Assembly (NCBI GenBank): GCA_026388415.1
Contig: JAPLJV010000004.1
Coordinates: 64,530 to 128,529 of the forward strand
Direction: 5' to 3'
DNA length: 64,000 nt
Source: Deltaproteobacteria bacterium
GTDB taxonomy: Bacteria; Desulfobacterota; Syntrophia; Syntrophales; JACQWR01
Position numbers and translations under genes: made by a program
Notes under the pieces: model-generated
What the model was told of the DNA's origin: nothing
Seen by the model: only the letters and a program-made list of their open reading frames with translations
Databases searched by the model: none
Part shown: one piece after another, positions 19,682-28,108 of the stretch
Layout of the letters: every line of letters begins with the position of its first letter
Position numbering within the stretch: position 1 is the first letter of the stretch

Positions 19682-19810
19682 CTGAAAAAATACCGCACCT
19701 TGGCGGACCTGCGGGGCAAGCGGGTGGCCACGCCCGGCAAGTTGACCACCGCGACGCTGCTTTTTAGAATTTATGCGGCCGAAATTGAAAATGCAGATCG
19801 CGGAAACTGA
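19682..19810 (+). pseudogene. fragment resembling MqnD (futalosine menaquinone pathway)
   Basis: A 43-codon piece reads YRTLADLRGKRVATPGKLTTATLL, resembling the substrate-binding-protein fold region of MqnD-type 1,4-dihydroxy-6-naphthoate synthase (GKR.A.PGK.TTA.LL). It has no proper start, ends at a TGA soon after, and both flanks are unrelated. It looks like a relic of a lost gene. Assignment is from motif memory only. Confidence 0.4.
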
Positions 19811-19825
19811 TGTCAGTCATTATTA

Positions 19826-20266
19826 CTAAAAAGCGCCCAACTGGCAGGGTTTTATCTTGATTTTGAGCGCTTCGCAGGCCGCAGATACTTGAATTTTCGG
19901 CAGGGCAAGCTCTGCTGCTATCTTCCAGGCCGAGTTGCAGGGAAGGCGACCGTTTAAGAGCCCTTTTGTAATAGCGGCCTCCATTTCCTTCTCGACAGAT
20001 AATGCCGGCGTGACAATTTTTTTGGGGTTCTCGTAGCCGAAGAGGCCCAATTGGCACTTTGTCAGTGAAACCTCGAGGATGTCAAGCACAACGCCTATCT
20101 CGGGCATAGTTTTGTGCAGATCGGCAGCAATGGTTGCCGCATCGGCGCAAGACACCGTGCCGTTTATGATCTTCTGTTTGACCGCGAGCGCTATTTCCGG
20201 GGCGGGTTTGAAACCCGCCCCTGCGGACGCATGCTTTTCTTTAAACCGGCCTTTTTCAACTCTCAT
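19826..20266 (-). CDS. uncharacterised tandem-repeat protein with paired CQLG motifs
   Basis: A 146-residue protein made of two similar ~50-residue units (about 25-75 and 92-146). Each unit reads roughly: helix, NGxxxC, helix ending IAA(D/E)L, helix, then (K/P)CQLG(L/A)F. That gives four cysteines in matching positions, suggesting a metal site or disulfides. I do not recognise a named family. Residues 16-24 (around GAGFKPAP) are encoded by a perfect extragenic-type palindrome (20199-20221), so the true start may be further in or the palindrome has become coding. It lies 28 nt downstream of the aminotransferase gene. Confidence 0.65.
   Translation of the reverse strand: MRVEKGRFKEKHASAGAGFKPAPEIALAVKQKIINGTVSCADAATIAADLHKTMPEIGVVLDILEVSLTKCQLGLFGYENPKKIVTPALSVEKEMEAAITKGLLNGRLPCNSAWKIAAELALPKIQVSAACEALKIKIKPCQLGAF
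20199..20221. repeat. GGGGCGGGTTT palindrome lying inside a coding region
   Basis: Arms ggggcgggttt (20199-20209) and aaacccgcccc (20211-20221) around one base. This common bacterial extragenic palindrome encodes part of the N-terminus of the tandem-repeat protein. Confidence 0.7.
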
Positions 20267-20294
20267 AATTATTCTCCTGTTATCCTGAATACAA

Positions 20295-21488
20295 TCAGGA
20301 AAGATTCATGACCGCGCGCTTAATCCTTGCCACCCCCTCAACAATCTGATCCATAGACGTAGGATAGGAGAGACGGATGTGATTGTCCTGTCCGAATTCC
20401 ACACCGGGAACTACGGCGACATTAGCTTCTTCGAGAAGATAGGTAGTCAGATCGGTGGAGTTCGTTATTACCTTTCCTCCATAGGAACGACCATAGAAGT
20501 AAGAGAAATCAGGAAAGACATAAAACGCACCTTGGGGCAGCAGGCATTTCACTCCGGGGATGGCATTTAGTCCCTCTACGACGATGTTTCTTCTTTTCTC
20601 AAATTCCCGCACCATTGCCGTCACACTGTCCTGCTTTCCGTTCAGCGCCTCCACGGCAGCCTTCTGGGAAATTGAGGCGGGATTGGAGGTATTCTGACTC
20701 TGCAACTTATTCACGGCCGCTATGATGTCTTCCGGCCCGGCGGCATAGCCTATCCGCCAACCGGTCATGGCATAGGCCTTCGAAACGCCGTTGACCACGA
20801 CGGCGAGTTTTTTGATGTCTTCGTTAACGGATGCTATGGAAGAAAATATTAAGCCGTCATAAATAATCTTCTCGTAGATGTCGTCCGAGATGACCAATAT
20901 CCCCTTATCGCCCAGCACGGTGGCCAAGGCTAAAAGCTCTGCTTTCGTATAGGAGATGCCGGTGGGATTGGAAGGGGTGTTCATTATCAGCGCCTTCGTG
21001 CGGCTGGTGATGGCATCTGCCAGTTGTTTCGGTTGCAGTTTGAATCCGGCGGCAGCGCTCGTTTCGATAACTACCGGTTTGGCGCCCGAGAGCACAACAA
21101 TATCAATATAGGACACCCAGTACGGGGCCGGGATAAGAACTTCATCCCCTTCCTCAAAAAGAACCTGGGCCAGGTTATAGAGGGTATGCTTGGCGCCGCA
21201 GGAGACCACAACCTCAGACCGCTTATAGCTCAAGTTATTATCTCTTTTGAGCTTGTTGATAATCGCATCTTTAAGTTCATCGGTGCCGCCTACGGGGGTG
21301 TATTTAGTAAATCCCGCCTCGATGGCCCTGATCGCGGCCCCCTTGATCGTATCCGGTGTATCAAAATCAGGTTCGCCGGCGCCAAAACCTATAATATCCT
21401 TACCTGCCGCCCGCAGCGCATTAGCCTTAGCCGTAATGGCCAAGGTAGGAGATGGTTTAATTTGAGATATTCTTGACGATAATTTCAT
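20295..21488 (-). CDS. aspC: class I/II aminotransferase, probable aspartate aminotransferase
   Basis: A 397-residue PLP enzyme. The PLP Lys lies in NGVSKAYAMTGWRIGYA. Other fold-I marks are GAGEPDFDTP, NTPSNPTGISY, ISDDIYEKI and the C-terminal Arg in HIRLSYP. The sequence is closest in feel to bacterial AspC/AspB of the Ib group, which move the amino group between aspartate and oxaloacetate; substrate specificity is inferred. Ribosome site ggagaatcc overlaps the end of coaD (4-nt gene overlap). It is near the tail of the long housekeeping run and shares it with asd. Confidence 0.9.
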   Translation of the reverse strand: MKLSSRISQIKPSPTLAITAKANALRAAGKDIIGFGAGEPDFDTPDTIKGAAIRAIEAGFTKYTPVGGTDELKDAIINKLKRDNNLSYKRSEVVVSCGAKHTLYNLAQVLFEEGDEVLIPAPYWVSYIDIVVLSGAKPVVIETSAAAGFKLQPKQLADAITSRTKALIMNTPSNPTGISYTKAELLALATVLGDKGILVISDDIYEKIIYDGLIFSSIASVNEDIKKLAVVVNGVSKAYAMTGWRIGYAAGPEDIIAAVNKLQSQNTSNPASISQKAAVEALNGKQDSVTAMVREFEKRRNIVVEGLNAIPGVKCLLPQGAFYVFPDFSYFYGRSYGGKVITNSTDLTTYLLEEANVAVVPGVEFGQDNHIRLSYPTSMDQIVEGVARIKRAVMNLS

Positions 21489-21991
21489 GGATTCTCCTTT
21501 TTCATCCTTAATTCGTTATACTTTTCATATAATCTGCGGCATACGATTTCCGGAACCATGCCCTTCACGGAACCTCCCATGCTGGCAGCTTCCTTAATGA
21601 TACTGGAGCTGGTATAGAACCATTTAAAGCCTGCCATGAGGAAAACCGTTTCCACTTCCCGATACAGCCTGCGATTCATCAAGGCCATCTGAAATTCATA
21701 CTCAAAATCAGACAAGGCTCTCAATCCCCGGAAGATGACTTTGGCCTCACATTTCTTCATGTAATCTATCAATAAACCAGGGTAAGTATCTACCGTTACC
21801 CGGTCATTGTCTTTATATATTGCACCGATCATCTCCAATCTCTCGGCGATCGAAAAAAGCGATTTTTTTTCGGGGTTGGCGGCAATGAGAACGATAACTT
21901 CATCAAACATCCCCAAGCCACGCTTGACAATATCAACATGACCATTGGTAAACGGGTCGAATGAACCTGGATATACGGCTAACCTTATCAT
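21485..21991 (-). CDS. coaD: phosphopantetheine adenylyltransferase
   Basis: Adds AMP from ATP to 4'-phosphopantetheine to give dephospho-CoA, the penultimate step of CoA synthesis. A 168-residue nucleotidyltransferase of normal length. The phosphate-binding YPGSFDPFTNGHVDI motif (TNGH as the HxGH-type box) and the C-terminal YTSSSIIKEAA block are both present. It overlaps the downstream aminotransferase gene by 4 nt and follows rsmD by 18 nt, a very common rsmD-coaD pairing. Confidence 0.96.
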   Translation of the reverse strand: MIRLAVYPGSFDPFTNGHVDIVKRGLGMFDEVIVLIAANPEKKSLFSIAERLEMIGAIYKDNDRVTVDTYPGLLIDYMKKCEAKVIFRGLRALSDFEYEFQMALMNRRLYREVETVFLMAGFKWFYTSSSIIKEAASMGGSVKGMVPEIVCRRLYEKYNELRMKKENP

Positions 21992-22009
21992 ACGTTTCTT
22001 TCTATACCT

Positions 22010-22561
22010 CTAATTTGATTTCAAAAAAGTCAATAGCGTATCGCCATATTTGCGCTGCTCTAATACGATAAGCCCCCTGCCCTGTTCCCAATCCGGTTCC
22101 TCTCTTACTGAATGCTGAAAAATAATCATGCCGTCCGAGGCAAATAATTTCCCGGCAGCTAAATATCCCGACGTTTCGGAAACGAGCCCGGCCTCATAAG
22201 GCGGATCGGCAAAAATGATATCAAAACGCGCGCCTTTTTTTTGCAGTGCCGGGAGGGCTTTTTTTACCTCGGCGCTTAATATATCATAATTGCCCGTAAA
22301 TCCGCACCGCAATATATTTTTTTCAATGTAATCACAGTAGGCGGCATCTTTTTCGATGAAAGCGACCGAGGCTGCACCGCGACTGAGGGCTTCTATGCCG
22401 ACACTCCCCGACCCGGCAAAGACATCCAGAAATATTTTGCCGGTCACCGGCGCCAGGATATTGAAAAGAGCTTCTTTAATCCGGTCTGAGGTCGGTCTGG
22501 CCTTGCTCTGGGGTGGAAACAGGAGGCGCCGGCCTTTCGCATGACCAGAGATGACCCTCAT
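22010..22561 (-). CDS. rsmD: 16S rRNA (guanine966-N2)-methyltransferase
   Basis: A 183-residue SAM-dependent methyltransferase. Motifs: RVISGHAKGRRL and RPTSDRIKEALFN at the N-terminus, SAM-binding DVFAGSGSVGIEALSRGA, and the catalytic DPPY (FADPPYEAG). Methylates G966 of 16S rRNA in the assembled 30S particle. It overlaps asd upstream by 4 nt and is followed by coaD. Confidence 0.95.
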   Translation of the reverse strand: MRVISGHAKGRRLLFPPQSKARPTSDRIKEALFNILAPVTGKIFLDVFAGSGSVGIEALSRGAASVAFIEKDAAYCDYIEKNILRCGFTGNYDILSAEVKKALPALQKKGARFDIIFADPPYEAGLVSETSGYLAAGKLFASDGMIIFQHSVREEPDWEQGRGLIVLEQRKYGDTLLTFLKSN

Positions 22562-23574
22562 AGGTAGCCGTTGATCAGCTTTTCGGCAATTTGCACGGCA
22601 TTCAGGGCCGCGCCCTTTCTCAGGTTATCGGCGACAATCCACATATTAATACCGTTCTTGATTGACTCGTCTTCCCTGATCCGCCCGACAAAGGTATCAT
22701 CCTTGCCGGCAGCCATAATGGCCAGCGGATATTGTTTTAATTGCGGATCATCAATTACCGTAATGCCGGGCGACCGCATCAGCAGTTCCTTGACTTCCCG
22801 GGCCGTTATTTTCTTTTCTGTTTCAATGTTTACCGATTCAGAATGCCCGTAAAAGACCGGAACCCTGACCGTCGTCGCCGTAACGCCTATGAATGGGTCA
22901 GAAAAAATCTTTTTCGTCTCGTTGACCATTTTCATTTCTTCTTTTGTGTAGCCGTTATCCAGGAAAACATCTATCTGCGGCAAGCAGTTAAAGGCGATCT
23001 GATACGGATATACATCCACTTTAGGCTCTGCATCATTCAAAATAGCCCTGGTCTGTTCTCTCAGCTCCTCGATCGCCCTTTTTCCCGTACCGGAAACGGC
23101 TTGATACGTGGAAACGACGATGCGCTTAATTTTCACGAGATCGTGGATGGGCTTCAAGGCGACCACCATCTGAATCGTAGAACAGTTCGGATTGGCGATT
23201 ATACCGCGATTTTTATACATGCTGATGGCCTCCGGATTCACCTCCGGCACTACCAGCGGGATTTCCGGCACCATCCGGAAGGCGCTGGTGTTATCAACGA
23301 CCACGCATCCGGCCTGGGCGGCAAGCGGAGCAAAGCGCTCACTGATGCTGCCGCCGGCCGAGAAGAGACCAATCTGGATCCCTGGAAATGAATCGTCATT
23401 CAATACTTTTACCTTTATTTCCTGATCTCCGTATTTCAGCATCTTGCCGGCGGAACGCGCTGAAGCCAGTAAGGTCAATTCGGCCACGGGGAATTGACGT
23501 TCATGCAAAATCTTGATCATTTCGTTACCCACGGCGCCAGTGGCGCCCACAACGGCCACATTCCATTTCTTCAT
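22558..23574 (-). CDS. asd: aspartate-semialdehyde dehydrogenase
   Basis: Reduces aspartyl phosphate to aspartate semialdehyde with NADPH, leading to Lys, Thr, Met and diaminopimelate. A 338-residue protein. The dinucleotide-binding start is GATGAVGNEM, the active-site Cys lies in ANPNCSTIQMV, followed by YQAVSGTGKRAIEEL and the GHSESVN motif. It sits between pssA and rsmD in the long minus-strand run. Confidence 0.96.
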   Translation of the reverse strand: MKKWNVAVVGATGAVGNEMIKILHERQFPVAELTLLASARSAGKMLKYGDQEIKVKVLNDDSFPGIQIGLFSAGGSISERFAPLAAQAGCVVVDNTSAFRMVPEIPLVVPEVNPEAISMYKNRGIIANPNCSTIQMVVALKPIHDLVKIKRIVVSTYQAVSGTGKRAIEELREQTRAILNDAEPKVDVYPYQIAFNCLPQIDVFLDNGYTKEEMKMVNETKKIFSDPFIGVTATTVRVPVFYGHSESVNIETEKKITAREVKELLMRSPGITVIDDPQLKQYPLAIMAAGKDDTFVGRIREDESIKNGINMWIVADNLRKGAALNAVQIAEKLINGYL

Positions 23575-23591
23575 ATTCTACCTCCGTATTA

Positions 23592-24362
23592 TCATTTTTC
23601 TTTTAAACTTCCTTCCTGCTTCTCCTTAGGCGTCGTCCGGCAAAGTCTGATCAACCACCAACAGGGTCCCGACAAACTGTAGCCCACAGAAAAAGTAAAA
23701 AGGGTGATCTGCGGCTCTGCAGCGACGATGATCAGAACAATTACTATCAAGACAAAAGACATGAAGGGCTTGCGCGAAAAGAAATTTAGATCTTTAAAAC
23801 TGTAATATTTTACGTTGCTTACCATCAGAAGCGCCAAGGCGACAGTGGTCATTAGAATGGAAAAATCATGATATTTACCTTGTCCTCCCAAATAAAAATA
23901 AAGCATGATTCCGGTCGCAATGACGGAAGCGGCTCCGGGTATGGGGAGGCCATTAAAGACTTTGCTCTCGATTATGCCGATCTGGATATTGAAACGGGCC
24001 AGTCGCAGTGCTCCGCACACAACGAATAAGAACGCGACGAGCCAACCCCACTTGCCATACGCGGAAAGCGCCCAGGAATAAGTGAGGACCGCCGGCGCAA
24101 CTCCGAAAGTAACAAGATCGGCCAGCGAATCAAATTCCGCTCCAAATTTGCTCATCGTATTGGTCATCCTGGCAATGCGACCATCCAGGCTATCCAGGAT
24201 CATGGCTGCCACGAGGAGGACGGCGGACAGTTCATACCCCCCCTGCATGGAGGCCAGGATGCCATAAAAGCCACAAAAAAGGTTGGCTGTCGTAAGAATA
24301 TTGGGTAACAGATAGATCCCCCGTTTGCGAGGGGCCTTTTTGGCGGCGCCTTCATTTTTCAC
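23592..24362 (-). CDS. pssA: CDP-diacylglycerol-serine O-phosphatidyltransferase
   Basis: Makes phosphatidylserine from CDP-diacylglycerol and serine in the inner membrane. A 256-residue multi-pass protein. The CDP-alcohol phosphatidyltransferase signature is complete: DSLDGRIARMTN, then GAEFDSLAD. It overlaps psd by 4 nt, so the two consecutive steps to phosphatidylethanolamine are translationally coupled. The C-terminal ~25 residues (after GPCWWLIRLC) are basic and look divergent. Confidence 0.93.
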   Translation of the reverse strand: MKNEGAAKKAPRKRGIYLLPNILTTANLFCGFYGILASMQGGYELSAVLLVAAMILDSLDGRIARMTNTMSKFGAEFDSLADLVTFGVAPAVLTYSWALSAYGKWGWLVAFLFVVCGALRLARFNIQIGIIESKVFNGLPIPGAASVIATGIMLYFYLGGQGKYHDFSILMTTVALALLMVSNVKYYSFKDLNFFSRKPFMSFVLIVIVLIIVAAEPQITLFTFSVGYSLSGPCWWLIRLCRTTPKEKQEGSLKEK

Positions 24363-25000
24363 GGTAGTTCTCCCATAATCGTCTCACCGGACCTTACCTT
24401 ATCGCCAAGCTTTACAGTAATGCTTGTTTCCGGCGGCAGATAGACATCAAGGCGTGAGCCAAAGCGTATCAGACCGAATCTTTCGCCTTTGGCGACCGGC
24501 ATCCCCTCTTTTATCCAGCAGACGATTCTTCTGGCAATCAGCCCGGCTATCTGGACCGTAATAATCTCCCTGCCCTTATCCGTCGCGATAACGATAGCAT
24601 TTTGTTCATTTTCCGCAGCCGCTTTATCAAGATTGGCTGAAATAAACCTTCCCTTGGTATAGCGGATCAATTTTATCGTGCCAGAATACGGTATCCTGTT
24701 AACATGAACATTAAAAACATTCATGAAGATACTGATTTTGAGGAAGCTCCCGGAGGCGAGGTCATCCCGGCGCGCCTCTTCAATTTTAATAATCCTGCCG
24801 TCGGCAGGCGAAACTACAGCGCTCCTGTCCGTCGGTATCTTCCGTTCGGGGTTGCGAAAAAACCAGGCAATGAAAAGTGTAGCAGCCAGAGTAAAAGCAG
24901 CCGTCTTGAGAAAACAAAAACCGGATAAAACGAGGGTTAATACGCCAGCCGCGATGATAAAGGGAAGGCCTTCCGGCGCTATAATGCTCTTGTGACTCAT
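24359..25000 (-). CDS. psd: phosphatidylserine decarboxylase proenzyme
   Basis: Converts phosphatidylserine to phosphatidylethanolamine. At 213 residues this is the short form often found with pssA. The self-cleavage site that creates the pyruvoyl group is in IRFGSRLDVYLP (Gly-Ser). Upstream marks include VSPADGRI and FMNVFNVHVNR. Two hydrophobic N-terminal segments suggest membrane attachment. It overlaps pssA by 4 nt. Confidence 0.94.
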   Translation of the reverse strand: MSHKSIIAPEGLPFIIAAGVLTLVLSGFCFLKTAAFTLAATLFIAWFFRNPERKIPTDRSAVVSPADGRIIKIEEARRDDLASGSFLKISIFMNVFNVHVNRIPYSGTIKLIRYTKGRFISANLDKAAAENEQNAIVIATDKGREIITVQIAGLIARRIVCWIKEGMPVAKGERFGLIRFGSRLDVYLPPETSITVKLGDKVRSGETIMGELP

Positions 25001-25056
25001 GTTAACTTCATTGCCCTGTTCTCTATATGCTAACCGTTCGCGCTTTATAATAATTT

Positions 25057-25782
25057 CTAACTCTTGTCAACTTCCATATTGCCGCTGCTTTCAGCCATTA
25101 AAAACTTCCTTTCGGCTTCAGAAAGTCGCAAATAGCGGGGAGTAAAAGTCAGAACATCCAGACTGTATCCCTCATGGAATTTCCTAAAGCCCAGCAAGCC
25201 AACCATACTTGCCCGGACATGAGAAAATTGCACCGGCGCAATAATCGCTTCCGGCAGCATCCGGTTGATCAGGTCGGCATATTTTACCGCCCCTGATCCG
25301 AGAAATAACACCCTACCCTCATCCTTTACTTGAGAGATCAATGCCTCTAAATCAGTCAGCCTTTCCTCATGCATCAATTGAGGAATAAAATTGCCGTCCA
25401 GCTTGTAAATGGCAGCATACACCTGTTTACGCTGGGCGTCCAGGATGGGACAGATACGTCCGGTAAACGATCCTATGTTGGCAGATAAAGCCAAAAGCGT
25501 AGAGAAACCAACCACCGGTTTACCGGTCGCCATCGCCAGCCCCTTGATGGTAGCAACACCGATGCGCACCCCTGTAAAAGAACCAGGTCCCAGTGTACAG
25601 ACAAAAAGATCCGTCGTCTCCGGAGAAGCGCCGACAAGATCATAAACATGCTTGATAGCGGTCAACAGATGCAACGAATGGTTATCGCCGGTGTTGACAA
25701 AGACCTCGGCACGGATTGTCTGATCCTCAAGTAATGCCACACTCAGCGTGGCGCCGGTTGTATCGAGAGCGAGAATCAGCAT
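25057..25782 (-). CDS. tsaB: tRNA t6A37 threonylcarbamoyladenosine protein TsaB
   Basis: A 241-residue ASKHA-fold protein of the YeaZ/TsaB family, partner of TsaD in making t6A at position 37 of ANN-decoding tRNAs. The start LALDTTGATLSVALL and the block GPGSFTGVRIGVATIKGLA are typical. It lies 22 nt downstream of the site-2 protease gene. Confidence 0.93.
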   Translation of the reverse strand: MLILALDTTGATLSVALLEDQTIRAEVFVNTGDNHSLHLLTAIKHVYDLVGASPETTDLFVCTLGPGSFTGVRIGVATIKGLAMATGKPVVGFSTLLALSANIGSFTGRICPILDAQRKQVYAAIYKLDGNFIPQLMHEERLTDLEALISQVKDEGRVLFLGSGAVKYADLINRMLPEAIIAPVQFSHVRASMVGLLGFRKFHEGYSLDVLTFTPRYLRLSEAERKFLMAESSGNMEVDKS

Positions 25783-25804
25783 TGTTAATCATCCTGTAAA
25801 TTAA

Positions 25805-26911
25805 TTACCTGGAAAACATTTTGCCGATGTCCTGGCTGATGTCCTGAAGGAATTTTATATTCAGCCGGTCCAAATCCATTACCAGCACGAATACCATCAA
25901 AACAATCAGCAGCGCAAACCCTACCTGCTGCGCCCTTTCCCGCCACTTAAGATTGATTTCCCGGCCCGTTATGGCCTCGATCAGGTAAAAAAACAGGTGG
26001 CCGCCATCCAGAATTGGTATGGGCAAGAGATTCAGCACGGCGAGGTTGATACTGAGCAGCGCCATAAAGAGAAGAAAAGGTATCAGGCCTTCCCTGACCT
26101 GGGCGCCTGCCAATTGGGCGATCATAATCGGCCCGCCCAGGGTCTTCGGGGAAATGACCCCCTGAAAGATCTTGACTACGCTCAGCAAGGTGAGCTTGGT
26201 AACCACCCAAGTCTGTTTTGCACCCTCGACTAATGCTGAAAAGGGGTTCAGGCGCTCAATTTTTGTTTCTAATGACGGTGAGATGCCGATCTTGTAGGAA
26301 TTGACCTCTTCACCGAAAATGTCCTTTACCTTGAACAGGGTGGGCGTCAGTGAGACACTTTGCGTTTTTTCGCCTCGTTTTATCGTTAAATTAAGGATCT
26401 TACCGCCGCTGCCATTGATCGCCTCGGCCATGTCCGTCCAGCGCCCTATCTGCCGGCCGTCAATCGCCGTAATTGTGTCCGCCTTCAGCAGACCTGCCCT
26501 CAAGGCAGCAGAACCTTCCTGAACGTTGCCTATCGTCGGCAGCAATACCGGTAAACCCCAAATATGAACAAGAGTAAAGATTACCAGCGCCAGCAAAAAA
26601 TTAAATATCGGTCCGGTCGCGACAATCAGCATCCTTTTCCATACTGGCTGCACCAGGAAGGACCTTGCTTGATCGGCCTCGGATAAATCGTCGTCTTCCG
26701 ATTCACCCAGGAGCTTAACGTAGCCGCCCAAAGGTACGAGGGAAAGGAGATACTCCGTCTCACCGACTTTCTTGCCGATGATACGCGGGCCGAAGCCCAG
26801 GGAAAATTTCAGGACGCCCACCCCGGCAAATTTAGCCGTCAGAAAATGGCCCAGCTCATGTACGAAAATAAGTACGCCCAAAAGCACAATAACCGACAAA
26901 ATACTTACCAA
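25805..26911 (-). CDS. rseP: RIP metalloprotease RseP (site-2 protease)
   Basis: An intramembrane zinc protease that cleaves anti-sigma factors or signal peptides. A 368-residue multi-pass protein. The zinc motif HELGH lies near residue 18, followed by GFGP and VPLGGYVKLLGE. A single PDZ domain (NVQEGSAALRAGLLKADTITAIDG) precedes the second zinc-site motif LLPIPILDGGH. E. coli RseP has two PDZ domains, but single-PDZ versions are common. It belongs to the dxr-rseP pair in the run. Confidence 0.94.
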   Translation of the reverse strand: MVSILSVIVLLGVLIFVHELGHFLTAKFAGVGVLKFSLGFGPRIIGKKVGETEYLLSLVPLGGYVKLLGESEDDDLSEADQARSFLVQPVWKRMLIVATGPIFNFLLALVIFTLVHIWGLPVLLPTIGNVQEGSAALRAGLLKADTITAIDGRQIGRWTDMAEAINGSGGKILNLTIKRGEKTQSVSLTPTLFKVKDIFGEEVNSYKIGISPSLETKIERLNPFSALVEGAKQTWVVTKLTLLSVVKIFQGVISPKTLGGPIMIAQLAGAQVREGLIPFLLFMALLSINLAVLNLLPIPILDGGHLFFYLIEAITGREINLKWRERAQQVGFALLIVLMVFVLVMDLDRLNIKFLQDISQDIGKMFSR

Positions 26912-26944
26912 GTTCTAACCCCTTTCCTTACTTCTATCAATGCA

Positions 26945-28108
26945 TTATCCCTGCATGTTGATAATCTCGTGACATGTCTCCCGGGCCCAATGATCAGCCG
27001 TCAGGATGTCGGCGATGGTGTGATGACCCGCTTTAACGGAATGTAACGAAAGCGTTTCTTCTGTAATCTCCGTAATTTGCGTGAAAAGAATTTTCCCCTC
27101 CAGAAACGCTTGAACGGCTATTTCATTGGCGGCGCTCAAAACGGCCGGCATCGTCCCGCCTTGTCTCCCGGCTTGATAGGCCAGTTGCATGCTGGGAAAC
27201 TTGTCAAAATCAGGCGCCAAGAATTCCCAGTTTCTCATGGCCGGCAGGTCCAGGCTGGCCCCGAGTGAGGCTGACCTTTCCGGAAAGGACAGGGCGTAAG
27301 AGATTGGCGCCTTCATATCCGGTGTGCCAAGTTGCGCCAGAATACAGCCGTCAACATATTCCACCAGAGAGTGGACGATACTCTGCGGGTGGATGTAAAT
27401 ATGAATATTATCAAAATCAATATCAAAGAGCCATCTGGCCTCAATGACCTCCAGGCCTTTGTTCATCATGGTTGCCGAATCCACGCTGATTTTTTTGCCC
27501 ATCCGCCAGTTGGGATGATTCAAGGCTTGTGCCGGCGTCACTTTCACCAGTTTCTCCGTCGGCAGACGTAAGAATGGCCCGCCCGAGGCAGTCAGGATGA
27601 TCCGCTTCACGTCCTGCCGACGATGTCCTAACAGGCACTGGAAGATCGCGCTATGTTCACTGTCAACCGGCAATATCTTGCTGCCGGTGGCCTGCGCCTT
27701 CGCCATGACAAGATCACCCGCCATGACCATAACTTCTTTATTGGCCAGGGCAATTTCCTTGCCGGCGGCAATGGCCTCCCACGTGGGAAGCAGCCCGGCC
27801 GCGCCTGCCAAAGCGGAAACAACCATATCAACGCTTTGAGCTGCTGCGACATCTCGATATCCCTCGGGGCCGCAAAGGATCTCCGGCCGAGGAGAAGAGG
27901 GGAGCAATTTCTGCAAGCGGGCAGCCACAGTCTCATCCTTAACGGCAACCATTGGGGGCTCAAATTCGATTATCTGCTCCCGTAAGAGCTCCGCATTTTC
28001 ACCTGCCGCCAGCGCCACAATCTTGTAGCGCTGCGGATTTCCCCGCACCACACGCAAGGTATTAACGCCGATTGAACCTGTGGAACCTAAGATAGTCAAA
28101 TATTTCAT
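26945..28108 (-). CDS. dxr: 1-deoxy-D-xylulose 5-phosphate reductoisomerase
   Basis: Second step of the MEP isoprenoid pathway: NADPH-dependent conversion of DXP to MEP. The 387 residues match the family. Seen: NADPH-binding GSTGSIGVNTL, the ANKEVMVMAG block, the metal/substrate motif PVDSEHSAIFQ, TASGGPF and SATMMNKGLEVIEA. It overlaps cdsA by 4 nt (ATGA). Its product line feeds uppS in the same run. Confidence 0.97.
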   Translation of the reverse strand: MKYLTILGSTGSIGVNTLRVVRGNPQRYKIVALAAGENAELLREQIIEFEPPMVAVKDETVAARLQKLLPSSPRPEILCGPEGYRDVAAAQSVDMVVSALAGAAGLLPTWEAIAAGKEIALANKEVMVMAGDLVMAKAQATGSKILPVDSEHSAIFQCLLGHRRQDVKRIILTASGGPFLRLPTEKLVKVTPAQALNHPNWRMGKKISVDSATMMNKGLEVIEARWLFDIDFDNIHIYIHPQSIVHSLVEYVDGCILAQLGTPDMKAPISYALSFPERSASLGASLDLPAMRNWEFLAPDFDKFPSMQLAYQAGRQGGTMPAVLSAANEIAVQAFLEGKILFTQITEITEETLSLHSVKAGHHTIADILTADHWARETCHEIINMQG

